This document shows, piece after piece, positions 16,453-25,994 of a stretch of DNA of 64,000 bases (its first letter is position 1; every line of letters starts with the position of its first letter). Position numbers and translations under genes: made by a program. Source of the stretch: Nostoc sp. JL34. GTDB lineage: Bacteria > Cyanobacteriota > Cyanobacteriia > Cyanobacteriales > Nostocaceae. The stretch lies in assembly GCF_017114945.1 (NCBI RefSeq), contig NZ_JABXKQ010000039.1, positions 1 through 64,000 on the forward strand, read 5' to 3'. The notes beneath the pieces were generated by a model, which was not told where the DNA came from, searched no databases, and saw only the letters and a list, made by a program, of their open reading frames with translations.

Positions 16453-17271
16453 ATGGAAAATCAAAATGAGACTTTGGCGGCGTTGCAGGAATTAATTGAG
16501 GTGGTGGCAAAATTGCGATCGCCTGATGGTGGTTGTCCTTGGGATTTGGCACAAACTCCCGAAACGCTGACGCCTTATGTGATTGAGGAAGCTTATGAGG
16601 TGGTGGATGCGATTAAGAATGGAGATCAGAGTGCGATCGCAGAAGAGTTAGGCGATTTATTATTACAAGTGGTACTGCAAGCCCAAATCGCTAGCGAATC
16701 TGGGCAATTTTCCCTCAAAGAAATAACTCAGGGAATTTCCCAAAAGTTGATTCGCCGTCATCCCCATGTATTTGGTGATGTGTCGGTAGCAAGTGTGGAT
16801 GAGGTGCGGCAAAATTGGGAACAAATTAAAGCTGCCGAAAAAGGCGAACCTTCCGCAGACGCGCAAAAACTTAGTGCTAAACTCGGTCGTTATGGGCGTA
16901 CTCTTCCCCCACTGACTGCGGCGATGAAGATTTCTCAAAAGGCTGCGGCGATCGGTTTTGAATGGGAAAATATTCAGGGCGTTTGGGAGAAGTTTCATGA
17001 GGAGTTGGGAGAGTTGCAGCAGGCTTTAGCTGAAGAAACACCCGAACGACAACAAGCAGAATTAGGTGATTTACTATTTGCAGTTATTCAGCTAGCCCGT
17101 TGGCATAATCTTGACCCCAGCGCCGCTTTGCAAGGCACAAATCAGCGATTTGTCCAGCGATTAGAAAAAATGGAGGCGGTTGTTGACCGTCCCCTTTCTG
17201 ATTACAGTTTGAATGAGTTAGAAACTCTCTGGCAACAGGCAAAAGCTCAACTTGCTCAAGAAGGGTATTAG
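16453..17271 (+). CDS. mazG: Nucleoside triphosphate pyrophosphohydrolase MazG
   Basis: 272 residues, usual for full-length MazG with two tandem domains. The first has LRSPDGGCPWDLAQT, then EEAYEVVDAI and EELGDLLLQVV; the EExxE and ExxD motifs bind Mg. The second repeats the pattern (FHEELGELQQAL, QAELGDLLFAVIQLARW). It hydrolyses NTPs or dNTPs to the monophosphate and pyrophosphate, as house-cleaning of abnormal nucleotides in the cytoplasm. The 40 bp before the start contain a Nostoc-type repeat (GAGAAGCGCAGAGG) that includes the ribosome binding area. Downstream is the convergent receptor-like gene. Confidence 0.93.
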   Translation: MENQNETLAALQELIEVVAKLRSPDGGCPWDLAQTPETLTPYVIEEAYEVVDAIKNGDQSAIAEELGDLLLQVVLQAQIASESGQFSLKEITQGISQKLIRRHPHVFGDVSVASVDEVRQNWEQIKAAEKGEPSADAQKLSAKLGRYGRTLPPLTAAMKISQKAAAIGFEWENIQGVWEKFHEELGELQQALAEETPERQQAELGDLLFAVIQLARWHNLDPSAALQGTNQRFVQRLEKMEAVVDRPLSDYSLNELETLWQQAKAQLAQEGY

Positions 17272-17323
17272 TCATTTGTGATTAGTTTTCTTCCCCTGCC
17301 TCCCCTGCTCCCCACTCCCTTCT

Positions 17324-18529
17324 TCAAGATTTTTGAGCATCGAACCACTTATCATATAGTGATTGATAAGTGCCATTTTCTTTGAGACTCAGCAAAGCCT
17401 GATTAATTGGTTTGCGGTAGGGACTGTTATTGGGCAGAATAATGCCGTAGCTTTCTTCACGCAAGATACTGCCAACAATCTGTACTTTCCCTTTGCCTTC
17501 ATTGGCAGCATAAAAGAGGAGTACAGGCGCATCAAACACCACGGCATCAGCTTTTTTTGTTTGCAAAGCATTGTAAGCTTGCTCAATCTTGGTAACTTCT
17601 AGAACTGAAATCTTATGTTCTCGGAGGTATGTAGCGGCTGTACTACCCGCAGTTGTGGCCACTACCTTGCCTGGTAAATCGTCTATACTCCTGATATCGC
17701 CTTGAAGCTGTTGTACTGTCAATGAAGTAGTAGCGCTGGCTGTAAAGTAAGCGGCAAAAAGTACTCCAATGAACATCCAGACAATACCTACTAGGCGTCC
17801 CATTACTCCCTTGGGCATTTCATCAGCTTGGGTTGCTAATGTAGCAGCTGCCCACCAACAGGCTTTAAAAATTCCAGGAAAGTATGATTTGGGAATCATC
17901 CCATCTTTGTGATGGCGCTCAGATAACCAAATAATGTGGGCTGCTACGACAATTAGTACTAGGGCAACTCCTATTACCTGCAAGAGGCTAGCAGAGAAAA
18001 ACAATTGCAAAATGTTTGGGAAAGCACTATCGTTGTTCTCTGGATTTCGTACCATAATTTGCAGCCCCCCAGCAAAAATGGGTAATGAGAAATCAAAATT
18101 TTGCTCGCGTTCGGCTGTAATCGAGATAGCTGCAATCCCCAAATTAGCTTTGTTGTCCTTAATAGCAGAAAGTATTTCCGGTACAGAGGAATATTCAATA
18201 AATTTAGACTCTACACCTATTTGGTTAGCGATGCTGCGCCAGAGGTCGATACTGAATCCTGATAGTTCACCTTTGTTTGGTAGCACAAAAGGCGGTATAA
18301 CTCGTGTAGCTATTAATAACGGTTGTTGGAGTTGTGGTTTTTGGGCTAGTCCTGGGGACGCCATTAACAACAATGCCAGAATTGTGCCTGCTAATCCTAT
18401 GCAGGTATACAGTGCTAAGGAACGCCTGGTTTTGTTTTTGCAGTTATATCTTCTGTCAAAATTGCCTATCGGGCTTTTTCTCCCAGCCATAAGTTGGCGA
18501 AATCTAGTAGCGATCGCATTTATCATCAA
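17324..18529 (-). CDS. Prokaryotic ionotropic glutamate receptor-like channel
   Basis: 401 residues. A membrane/signal segment lies at ~38-63, then the first lobe of a periplasmic amino-acid-binding domain (~70-170: GELSGFSIDLWRSIANQIG), TM1 ~182-203, a pore loop ~224-240, TM2 ~244-265 and the second lobe (~275-400: DDLPGKVVATTAGSTAATYL). This S1-TM-P-TM-S2 layout is that of GluR0, the glutamate-gated channel of Synechocystis. The pore loop reads ATLATQADEMP, not the TVGYG of potassium-selective GluR0. The protein is therefore likely to have different ion selectivity. Signal peptide length is long because of a basic N-terminal extension; a later start is possible. Convergent with mazG. Confidence 0.85.
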   Translation of the reverse strand: MMINAIATRFRQLMAGRKSPIGNFDRRYNCKNKTRRSLALYTCIGLAGTILALLLMASPGLAQKPQLQQPLLIATRVIPPFVLPNKGELSGFSIDLWRSIANQIGVESKFIEYSSVPEILSAIKDNKANLGIAAISITAEREQNFDFSLPIFAGGLQIMVRNPENNDSAFPNILQLFFSASLLQVIGVALVLIVVAAHIIWLSERHHKDGMIPKSYFPGIFKACWWAAATLATQADEMPKGVMGRLVGIVWMFIGVLFAAYFTASATTSLTVQQLQGDIRSIDDLPGKVVATTAGSTAATYLREHKISVLEVTKIEQAYNALQTKKADAVVFDAPVLLFYAANEGKGKVQIVGSILREESYGIILPNNSPYRKPINQALLSLKENGTYQSLYDKWFDAQKS

Positions 18530-19224
18530 AATTTTCTTAAGGTTGTGTGCAATGTCTATTTATCATGCCCACCCCATATCAAATATCACGTTCATCATCC
18601 CCCTAAAACCGATTTTTTTCAGATTTAGGGAGATGAATATGGCTAAAACTAGACTTGTATAAGATTATTGAACTGGGAATTGGGGATTGGGGACTGGGAA
18701 TTGGGGACTGGGAATTGGGGACTGGGAATTGGGGATTGGGGATTGGGGATTGGGGATTGGGGATTGGGGATTGGGGATTGGGAAAATAGATCACCTCGCC
18801 TGTAGTGGAGTTGATTATTTCAAATCGGCGTAGGCGTAGCCCGTCGTAGACATCGCTAATACTTTCTATCCACTCGTTATTCATTAGCAAATTGGTTGGG
18901 CTAATTTTGACCTGTTATTCTGGCAGTGTTGCTATAACGATCAGTCCCTCTTTAAGCGATAAAAATATTTGCGATAAATCTACCTCTTGTGTTTATTGCT
19001 ATACAGCACTCTAGGTGGATTTCTTGATGAATTCTTTGTTTTAAAGTCATAGTAAGAGGTTGAGACAACTATATTGTATTGTGTCTAATTCACTTTGTAG
19101 AACTCGCGTTGGAAAGACAAACCTCTATCTTTTGAGCAATAGTTTTGAGACCAACTTTTAGCGTATAGTTAAATTAGTACTTTCTTAATTTTTTCTCTAA
19201 GGTGCGCTTCTTAGTCTTTGCAAA
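18530..19224. other. Intergenic DNA with heptamer repeats
   Basis: Between the receptor-like gene and the hybrid kinase. The left part holds the GGGGATT-type tandem repeat (18673-18782). A minus-strand open frame over it (18603-18890) reads PQSPIPN repeats and is probably not a gene, although its first ~35 residues ([19 protein letters not shown]) look weakly coding-like. The rest shows nothing I can name. Confidence 0.5.
18673..18782. repeat. Heptanucleotide tandem repeat (STRR type)
   Basis: About fifteen contiguous 7-bp units of the forms GGGGATT, GGGAATT and GGGGACT. Short tandemly repeated heptamers of this kind are characteristic of heterocystous cyanobacteria. Confidence 0.9.
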
Positions 19225-21528
19225 GTGAGCAACATGAATGTAGACGATTTTAGTCAACAAATAGAGACATTGCGCTCACGGGTGACGGGATTAGTGCAAA
19301 GGACTGCAAGTGAGCCATATTCACAACAAGAGCTAACAGCGGAAGCTTTTGAAGAACTTCAAATCGCTTCGGAAGAACTGAAAATCGCCTGCGAAGAGCT
19401 GCAAGCAACACGAATGGTAGTAGAGAAGGAGCGTCAGCGTTACCAAGAATTATTTGATTTTGCGCCTGATGGTTACCTGGTAACTGATACATTCGGCACT
19501 ATCCTTGAAGCTAACCGTGCTGCTACCATACACATCAATGTTTTACAGCGATTTTTGATTGGTAAACCGCTGATTACTTTCATCGCCCAGTCAGACCATC
19601 AAGCTTTTTTTAATTACCTAACTCAGTTGCAATATCTTGACCGAGGCGGGGAATGGGAAGTGTGTTTACAACCACGGGAAAAAATTTGTTTTGATGTTGC
19701 TTTGACAGTAGTTACCGTGCGTAACGAAAAAAGTAAGCCAGTTGCTCTGCGCTGGCTAATGCGCGACATTAGCCAGCGTCGGCGTTTAGAGTTGCAGCGC
19801 GAGCAGTTATTTGCCAATGAGCAAGCCGCCCGAATTGCAGCCCAAGCAGCAGAGAGGCGCTCTAATTTTTTGGCTGAAGCAAGTAGTGTATTGGTATCTT
19901 CCTTAGATTACCGCACTACCCTAACTAGCGTCGCCCAATTAGCAGTACCTACCCTTGCTGATTGGTGTATTGTGGATGTCGTCGAAAATAATTTCCCAGT
20001 CTTCAGTAACCCAGTCATCGCTGCATCTGAACCAGCGAAGGAAGCACTGATCCGAGAACTCCAACAACGCTATCCAATTCCTGTTGATGCTGATTATGGG
20101 CCACCAAAGGTTTTACGGACTGGTAAGCCGGAACTAGTTACAAATATTTTTGAATCTTCATTACACAGAAAGGCCTCGAACGAGGAACACCTGAGTCTGT
20201 TGCACCAACTCCAAATTAAGTCTCAGATGGTAGTACCACTGTTGGTGCGTAACCGCAAGCTGGGGACAATTGTATTTGCGTCTGCACAACCAGGACGCCA
20301 TTATACTACTGTAGACCTAGAAATGGCTGAAGAACTTGCTCAACGGGCAGCGTTCGCCATTGAAAATGCACAGCTTTATCAGCAAGCCCAAGAAGCTAAC
20401 CGCATCAAGGAAGAGTTTTTAGCGATCGTTTCCCACGAACTTCGTACACCCCTCAATTCTATGCTGGGTTGGGTTCAAGTAATACGGACTCGAAAATGGG
20501 ACGAAGCAACTACCTCTAAGGCATTGGCGACAATCGAGCGAAATGCCAAACTTCAAAGAAAACTGATTGAAGATATTCTGGATATCTCACGCATCGTACA
20601 AGGTCAAATCCGCCTAAATATCCGTAAAGTTGACCTTGTGCCTATAATTCAGACGGCAATTGAAGCTGTATATCCCACCTCTGAGATTAAGGGTATTGAA
20701 GTTGAGTATATTCTGGATTCCTCAGTTGGTCAGGTTATGGGTGATGCAGAACGCCTTCAACAAGTCTTCTGGAATTTGCTCTCCAATGCCGTCAAGTTCA
20801 CACCTAGCGGGGGGCGAGTTGAAGTACATCTAAAACAGGTAAACTCAAATGCCCAGATAACTGTCTCTGATACAGGTAAGGGAATTATTACTGAGTTTCT
20901 ACCTTATATCTTTGAACGCTTTCGTCAAGCTGATAGCACAACGACTAGAGTAGACAATGGTTTGGGGCTGGGGCTAGCAATTGTCCACCACTTAGTAGAA
21001 ATGCACTCAGGCACAGTCTACGCAGTTAGTGAAGGGGAAGAAAAGGGAGCAACATTTACAGTGCTGTTACCTCTAGTAGAACCGCAACCAGAGCATTTAA
21101 TTAAAGAGAGTGAAGTAAAAGTCCATAACCTCTCAGTACTCGATGGTTTGCAAATACTCGTTGTCGATGACAATGCCGATACGCGTGAGTTAATTGCCTT
21201 CATTCTTGAAGAGTCTGGAGCGCAGGTGACGGCGGTTAGCTCAGTAGGTGAAGCCTTAGAAGCACTAGAACGATTAAAACCAGATGTTCTAGTCAGTGAT
21301 ATCGGAATGCCAGATGAGGATGGTTATTCTCTGATTCGGAAAGTACGGACGCAGGAAGCAGAGCAAGCAAAGAAGATTCTAGCTGTAGCGCTAACAGCAT
21401 TTGCTAGAGATGAAGAACGCAGACTCGCTCTGGAAGCTGGATTCCAAGTTCATGTATCCAAGCCAATCGAGCCAGAAAAGTTGGTGACAGTGGTAGCGAA
21501 CCTTACCAAAGGCAGCAAACAAGTTTAA
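19225..21528 (+). CDS. Hybrid sensor histidine kinase (PAS-GAF-HisKA-HATPase-REC)
   Basis: 767 residues. A helical N-terminus, a PAS domain (~70-195: YQELFDFAPDGYLVTD), a GAF domain (~215-385), HisKA with VSHELRTPLNSMLGW (phosphorylated His 404), an ATPase domain (NLLSNAVKF, SDTGKGI, GLGLGLAIVHHL), and a C-terminal receiver (ILVVDDNADTREL; Asp 692 in VSDIGMPDEDGY; Lys in SKPIEP). No membrane segment, so probably a cytoplasmic sensor of an unknown ligand, feeding a phosphorelay. Start GTG at 19225, or ATG at 19234 which I cannot exclude. The gene stands alone and is followed by a weak hairpin. Confidence 0.9.
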   Translation: MSNMNVDDFSQQIETLRSRVTGLVQRTASEPYSQQELTAEAFEELQIASEELKIACEELQATRMVVEKERQRYQELFDFAPDGYLVTDTFGTILEANRAATIHINVLQRFLIGKPLITFIAQSDHQAFFNYLTQLQYLDRGGEWEVCLQPREKICFDVALTVVTVRNEKSKPVALRWLMRDISQRRRLELQREQLFANEQAARIAAQAAERRSNFLAEASSVLVSSLDYRTTLTSVAQLAVPTLADWCIVDVVENNFPVFSNPVIAASEPAKEALIRELQQRYPIPVDADYGPPKVLRTGKPELVTNIFESSLHRKASNEEHLSLLHQLQIKSQMVVPLLVRNRKLGTIVFASAQPGRHYTTVDLEMAEELAQRAAFAIENAQLYQQAQEANRIKEEFLAIVSHELRTPLNSMLGWVQVIRTRKWDEATTSKALATIERNAKLQRKLIEDILDISRIVQGQIRLNIRKVDLVPIIQTAIEAVYPTSEIKGIEVEYILDSSVGQVMGDAERLQQVFWNLLSNAVKFTPSGGRVEVHLKQVNSNAQITVSDTGKGIITEFLPYIFERFRQADSTTTRVDNGLGLGLAIVHHLVEMHSGTVYAVSEGEEKGATFTVLLPLVEPQPEHLIKESEVKVHNLSVLDGLQILVVDDNADTRELIAFILEESGAQVTAVSSVGEALEALERLKPDVLVSDIGMPDEDGYSLIRKVRTQEAEQAKKILAVALTAFARDEERRLALEAGFQVHVSKPIEPEKLVTVVANLTKGSKQV

Positions 21529-21545
21529 CGAGTTGCATTAAAAAA

Positions 21546-21570
21546 AGGAGGCAGTTACTAACCACCTCCT
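21546..21570 (+). terminator. Weak hairpin after the hybrid kinase
   Basis: AGGAGG (21546-21551) pairs with CCTCCT (21565-21570), 18 bp past the stop. There is no good T-run; it may act as a weak terminator for either flanking gene. Confidence 0.3.
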
Positions 21571-21627
21571 GAGAAATTAAAGCTTGGATGGACTGAGAAA
21601 TGCTTTGACAGCAGACTAGAAACTCAG

Positions 21628-23625
21628 CTATCTGCTGCTCAAAAACATAGTCAAGACCACTCCTAGGATAATCGATCCACCGCCAAGCATGAATGACCAG
21701 AAGCGATGGTAACTGTTGACAATAGTGCCATTTTCACTCTGGAGTTGAATCAGATCCATCCAAGGCGCAACACCTCGACGGAACCAACCCACAGCCCCAA
21801 CTTGTTCACCAATCAAGCTTTGGACTCGTTTCATCCCAAATAGGAAATTGCCAATGGGGCCAAAGCGTGAGGTGTAATGCAGATAAAGCATCCCACTACG
21901 ATCCTGAATTTTTAAATCGGAACCAAATTTATAACCAGCGTCGCCACGACCAATGAGTTGACCTTCAAGTTTTGCAGGTTGTCCACGTAACGGACTGGCA
22001 TAGGGGTCTGACATCAGGGTGAGAATATCGGTTTCTGGTGCTTGCTTGTAGTCGGGAAACATCACCAAGGCTTTGACCATAATTCCGATCCCTAAGCCAA
22101 TAAGTGGCGCACCTATTACCAAACCTGTGTTTGGAGAACTTGACCACAGAATTACACCCATTACCAAGCCAACAAAGAAACCTATAGTTTCAGCGCCGTA
22201 CAGCACAACATCTAAAAAGAAGTTGCCGTAAAGCCTACTTTTATTAAGAGTTTTACCTTCTCCAATAACTCGCCCCATATCAAACTCGGTCGGTAAACCC
22301 AATTGTTCGGCATAGTTGCTTAATGCACGAACTCGTTTACCTGTCAAGGGATGAGTGGAATTTAACTCCATCCACCAGCCCCAAGGATTAAACATATCCC
22401 ACAGAAAGACGCGACCAATTTTTTGGGTATCGGATGCAATGCGGTAAGCGGTTCCTGTGGAAGCGGCAGCTTTATGGTCATAGATACCCAAGGCGCGAGT
22501 TCCTTCAATTAAACGGCTGGGTTCTTGTGTGCGTGAACCTTCTTCCAAAATTCCGTAGGCAATCTTCACCAAAGCGCGGGATAATCCATTGGGATTACCT
22601 GTACTTTCGGCTGCAAAGTGGTCGGCAAAGTATTCCCTGGTGCGGGAGAGGTACAGCACTAGATAAGTACCGACGATATAAAACACGTAGGCAACCAAGG
22701 CAGCAGTTTGCATCGCATCTTTGATTTTGCTATCGCCACCACCACGCCCAAATCTTCTGGCTGTGCTGTAAATCAAGTAACAAATTTGCACTAAGGTAGA
22801 AGCTACTGTCATCACTGCAAAGTCCCAGTGGACTATGTGCCCCAATTCGTGGGCGTAAACAGTAGCAATTTCATCGTCATCTAGGTATGTGAAAAGTCCC
22901 TGACTGACGATTAAACGGGCGCTGTTCGGCAATGAACCATAAGTAAAAGCCGTAGGGTTTTGGTCGTTAATGATTCCCAAACGGGGCGTTTTCAGCTTTT
23001 TCTGCTCACAGACTTGGCGAATAACTTTAGCTGTCTCTGGACTGAGGGTTTCAACTTCTGCCAACTCTACCCAGCGAGTTTGGTAAAGCCAGCCTTGGGT
23101 TAAGTCCATGATGAATGGAGATATGAAAAAAGCGGCGAGATTAAAAACTAGGGTAATACCAATAGCGATCGCTAATCCTTGGAGGGGATTATCGTTACCC
23201 AAAATAAATACTAAGCTCAAACCTAAAGCCAACACCATGCCAAACAGCAAGGTCATGGTGACACCAGAAGCTAACGCCAAACTACCACCCACACCCCCCA
23301 TCGCTAATTTCATCCCAGTAGTAGCGGCGCGACCAGCTTTTTGGCTAGCGTTAGACTGAGTTGCTGGCTTTTGACGGAAGGATTGACTAGCTTGTTCTGC
23401 CCAACTGCGAGCCTGTGGGTTTTCACTCATGATTAACTTTTGACACAGCATTTTGGCTTTTTCGGTTTCGCCTGTGGCTTGATAGGCTTTCATCAGCCAC
23501 ATCTGTGCTGAAAGATAATCTGAGGAATCGTGTTCAACACAATCGCGGCAGAATTGTTCGAGTAATTCAACCGCTTCTTGATAACGTTTCTGTTTTAAGG
23601 CATCTAATGCAGATTGCAATGACAT
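21628..23625 (-). CDS. TPR-containing M48 family membrane zinc metalloprotease
   Basis: 665 residues. TPR-like helices at 1-~75 (KQKRYQEAVELLEQFC), then two membrane spans (~115-180: GMVLALGLSLVFIL; IAIGITLVFNLAAFFI). The M48 peptidase domain has HELGH at 259-263 and the downstream EYFADHFAAE zinc ligand. More membrane segments follow (FFVGLVMGVILWSS) and a C-terminal extracytoplasmic-looking part. HtpX-like proteases of this family degrade misfolded membrane proteins. The TPR-M48 fusion is a form I know from cyanobacteria. Monocistronic, divergent from proA across 408 bp. Confidence 0.85.
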   Translation of the reverse strand: MSLQSALDALKQKRYQEAVELLEQFCRDCVEHDSSDYLSAQMWLMKAYQATGETEKAKMLCQKLIMSENPQARSWAEQASQSFRQKPATQSNASQKAGRAATTGMKLAMGGVGGSLALASGVTMTLLFGMVLALGLSLVFILGNDNPLQGLAIAIGITLVFNLAAFFISPFIMDLTQGWLYQTRWVELAEVETLSPETAKVIRQVCEQKKLKTPRLGIINDQNPTAFTYGSLPNSARLIVSQGLFTYLDDDEIATVYAHELGHIVHWDFAVMTVASTLVQICYLIYSTARRFGRGGGDSKIKDAMQTAALVAYVFYIVGTYLVLYLSRTREYFADHFAAESTGNPNGLSRALVKIAYGILEEGSRTQEPSRLIEGTRALGIYDHKAAASTGTAYRIASDTQKIGRVFLWDMFNPWGWWMELNSTHPLTGKRVRALSNYAEQLGLPTEFDMGRVIGEGKTLNKSRLYGNFFLDVVLYGAETIGFFVGLVMGVILWSSSPNTGLVIGAPLIGLGIGIMVKALVMFPDYKQAPETDILTLMSDPYASPLRGQPAKLEGQLIGRGDAGYKFGSDLKIQDRSGMLYLHYTSRFGPIGNFLFGMKRVQSLIGEQVGAVGWFRRGVAPWMDLIQLQSENGTIVNSYHRFWSFMLGGGSIILGVVLTMFLSSR

Positions 23626-24033
23626 AGGATCTCCCTAGCAAAGGAGTGGTATTTGATCTATCAATACTCAATAGATCCAGCGTTCGTCACTGCAATTTCG
23701 TAAAAATTAAAATAATAGTAGTATAAATTATTTACTTAAGTAAAAGGCTAGAGAAACATAGATTAATATGTCTATCTAGCCTGGGGAACGCATAAATCAT
23801 ATTTAGGATTTTCAAATAAAATATGTAATGATACTTAGAATATTTTTAAGTCTGTAAACTTACTACCTCTTGATCTGTGTTCCATAATCACAGAATAAAT
23901 GTTTTGAACCAAGTCTTGCCTCACCCGATCAGGGTAATTATTGATTACCCAAATGGTTCACCCGATTGGAGGAAGACAAATGATGAACATAACCTGAGAT
24001 TGATAAGATGAAGAAAAGGTAAATATTTGTACT
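23626..24033. promoter_or_regulatory. Divergent promoter region between the M48 protease and proA
   Basis: About 400 bp of AT-rich DNA. GGGTAAT (23932-23938) and ATTACCC (23944-23950) make a short palindrome flanked by two TCACCCGAT copies, at ~23921 and ~23958, about 70-110 bp before proA. This could be an operator for proA; no protein can be named. Confidence 0.35.
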
Positions 24034-25341
24034 ATGACTATTCTTGATATTGGTTCTTCCCTAATTACGATCGCAGGGCAAACCCGCCAAGCTGCAAGTA
24101 AGCTAGCGATTCTCTCCACTGAGGCAAAAAATCAGGCAATTGTTGCGATCGCGCAAGCTTTAGAATCAGCTAGAGATGAAATTTTACAAGCAAATGTTGC
24201 TGATTGTAAAGCTGCTACTGCCGAAGGGATTCCCCAACCACTTTATAAGCGCTTGCAGTTAGATGAACATAAATTAAGAGATGCGATCGCTGGGGTACGA
24301 GATGTTGGTAAACTAGCCGATCCAATTGGTAAAGTACAGATTCACCGCGAACTTGATAGTGGCTTAATTCTCAAGCGCATCACTTGTCCTTTAGGCGTTT
24401 TGGGGATTATTTTTGAAGCTCGTCCAGAGGCGGCGATTCAAATTGTTTCCTTGGCGATCAAGTCGGGAAATGGTGTGATCCTCAAATGTGGAAAAGAAGC
24501 TGTCCGTTCTTGTGAAGCGATAGTTAAGGCAATTAAACAAGGATTATCTCAAACTGCTGTTAACCCAGATGCAGTACACTTGCTCACAACCAGAGAAGAA
24601 ACTCTAGAACTGTTGAAGTTAGATAAATATGTGGATTTAATTATTCCTAGAGGTTCTAATTCCTTTGTTAGATTTGTGCAGGAGAATACACGCATTCCGG
24701 TACTAGGTCACGCTGACGGGATTTGTCACCTTTATATAGATAAAGCTGCCGATCTTTCTAAAGCAGTTCCGATTACCGTCGATGCCAAAGCCCAATATCC
24801 TGCTGTTTGTAATGCAATTGAGACTTTGCTAGTTCACCAATCAATTGCTACAGAATTTTTACCGAAAGTTGCTGAAGCTTTGCAAGAACACCATGTGGAA
24901 TTAAGAGGCGATCGACGCACCTTGAAAGTTTTACCTAACATTGTATCTGCAACAGAAACCGACTGGGAAACAGAATATAGCGATTTTATTTTGTCGATAA
25001 AGATTGTAGACTCTATAGAAGATGCGATCGCACATATTAACGAATATGGTTCTCGTCATACCGATGCCATTATTTCTGAAGATTTAGTATCTGTGGAAAC
25101 TTTCTTTGGACTAGTAAATTCAGCTAATATATTCCACAATTGTTCTACCCGCTTGGCTGATGGTTTCCGTTATGGTTTCGGTGCAGAAGTAGGAATTAGT
25201 ACGCAACAAATGCCTCCCCGTGGCCCCGTTGGTTTAGAAGGATTAGTGACATACAAATATCAAATGACTGGTGATGGTCATATTGTTGCTACTTACACTG
25301 GGGCGAATGCTAAAGCTTTTACTCATCAGGATTTAGTGTAA
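24034..25341 (+). CDS. proA: Glutamate-5-semialdehyde dehydrogenase ProA
   Basis: 435 residues, of usual length (about 420-435). It belongs to the aldehyde dehydrogenase superfamily. Motifs include [17 protein letters not shown] near 128, [12 protein letters not shown] near 152, [13 protein letters not shown], the catalytic cysteine in [12 protein letters not shown] near 252, and [20 protein letters not shown] near the end. It reduces gamma-glutamyl phosphate to glutamate-5-semialdehyde with NADPH, the second step of proline synthesis. proB is not adjacent. A strong terminator follows. Confidence 0.95.
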   Translation: MTILDIGSSLITIAGQTRQAASKLAILSTEAKNQAIVAIAQALESARDEILQANVADCKAATAEGIPQPLYKRLQLDEHKLRDAIAGVRDVGKLADPIGKVQIHRELDSGLILKRITCPLGVLGIIFEARPEAAIQIVSLAIKSGNGVILKCGKEAVRSCEAIVKAIKQGLSQTAVNPDAVHLLTTREETLELLKLDKYVDLIIPRGSNSFVRFVQENTRIPVLGHADGICHLYIDKAADLSKAVPITVDAKAQYPAVCNAIETLLVHQSIATEFLPKVAEALQEHHVELRGDRRTLKVLPNIVSATETDWETEYSDFILSIKIVDSIEDAIAHINEYGSRHTDAIISEDLVSVETFFGLVNSANIFHNCSTRLADGFRYGFGAEVGISTQQMPPRGPVGLEGLVTYKYQMTGDGHIVATYTGANAKAFTHQDLV

Positions 25342-25377
25342 AACATCGTCAAAAGGATATGCTTTAGTAACGCTATA

Positions 25378-25406
25378 AATACACCGGAGAAATCGGTGTA
25401 TTTTTT
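25378..25406 (+). terminator. Terminator of proA
   Basis: ATACACCG (25379-25386) pairs with CGGTGTAT (25394-25401), followed by TTTTT. A standard factor-independent terminator, 38 bp past the proA stop. Confidence 0.85.
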
Positions 25407-25914
25407 ATGTTAATAGTTTATCTGAATTGTCAAAAATTTTAATTGGGCCATGCCATCGGTCATCATTTAAGAAAACCTCGTTAAAAGCTCCATTAGTGTA
25501 TTGACTAATTACTTTATCCCAAAAAGCTTGTGCGCCTAAGTTCAAAGCAGTCTGCCGTACCTCCCAACTGCCGGGAAACTGGTTAAAAATGTTAGTAGCT
25601 ACCTGTTTCCCAATGCCATGATTTCGATACTTCTTGAGGATAAAGAACTCAGCAATAGACATAGCATTGCTATTTTGATGAAGGTAGGTGTGCTGATTAA
25701 CAAGTACAAACCCTGCCAGTTTCTCATTAACTTTAACTAAAAATGGGTGTCGCTCAGGTTCTATCCAATAGTAATCAAGATATCGATAGCTAAACAAGCC
25801 GCAGACATCTACATCTTTAGCTTCTATCTCACTTAAGTCATACTGATATAGTTCCATTAAACTACACAGCACTAACTTTTGTTCTTGAGTAGCTTTTATG
25901 ACTTCTATTTTCAT
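25405..25914 (-). CDS. GNAT family N-acetyltransferase
   Basis: 169 residues. It has VNEKLAGFVLVNQHTYLH (strands 2-4), then the acetyl-CoA pyrophosphate-binding segment KKYRNHGIGKQVATNIF (the Q/RxxGxG/A motif as RNHGIGK) and LNLGAQAFWDKVI near the end. It transfers an acetyl group from acetyl-CoA to an unknown small molecule or protein amine. It is followed on the minus strand by the convergent end of proA, whose terminator touches its stop. Single gene; start ATG at 25914. Confidence 0.85.
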   Translation of the reverse strand: MKIEVIKATQEQKLVLCSLMELYQYDLSEIEAKDVDVCGLFSYRYLDYYWIEPERHPFLVKVNEKLAGFVLVNQHTYLHQNSNAMSIAEFFILKKYRNHGIGKQVATNIFNQFPGSWEVRQTALNLGAQAFWDKVISQYTNGAFNEVFLNDDRWHGPIKIFDNSDKLLT

Positions 25915-25994
25915 AAAAAATCTCCGATACTGGAACTAGAATATAAGCTCTCATACAGAGAAATCTTTGGATGTTTTTTAATTTATAAATCTCT

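Noticed and set aside
18603..18890. 95-residue minus-strand frame with PQSPIPN repeats
   Set aside because: Most of it is translation of the GGGGATT heptamer array; only the first ~35 residues look like protein.
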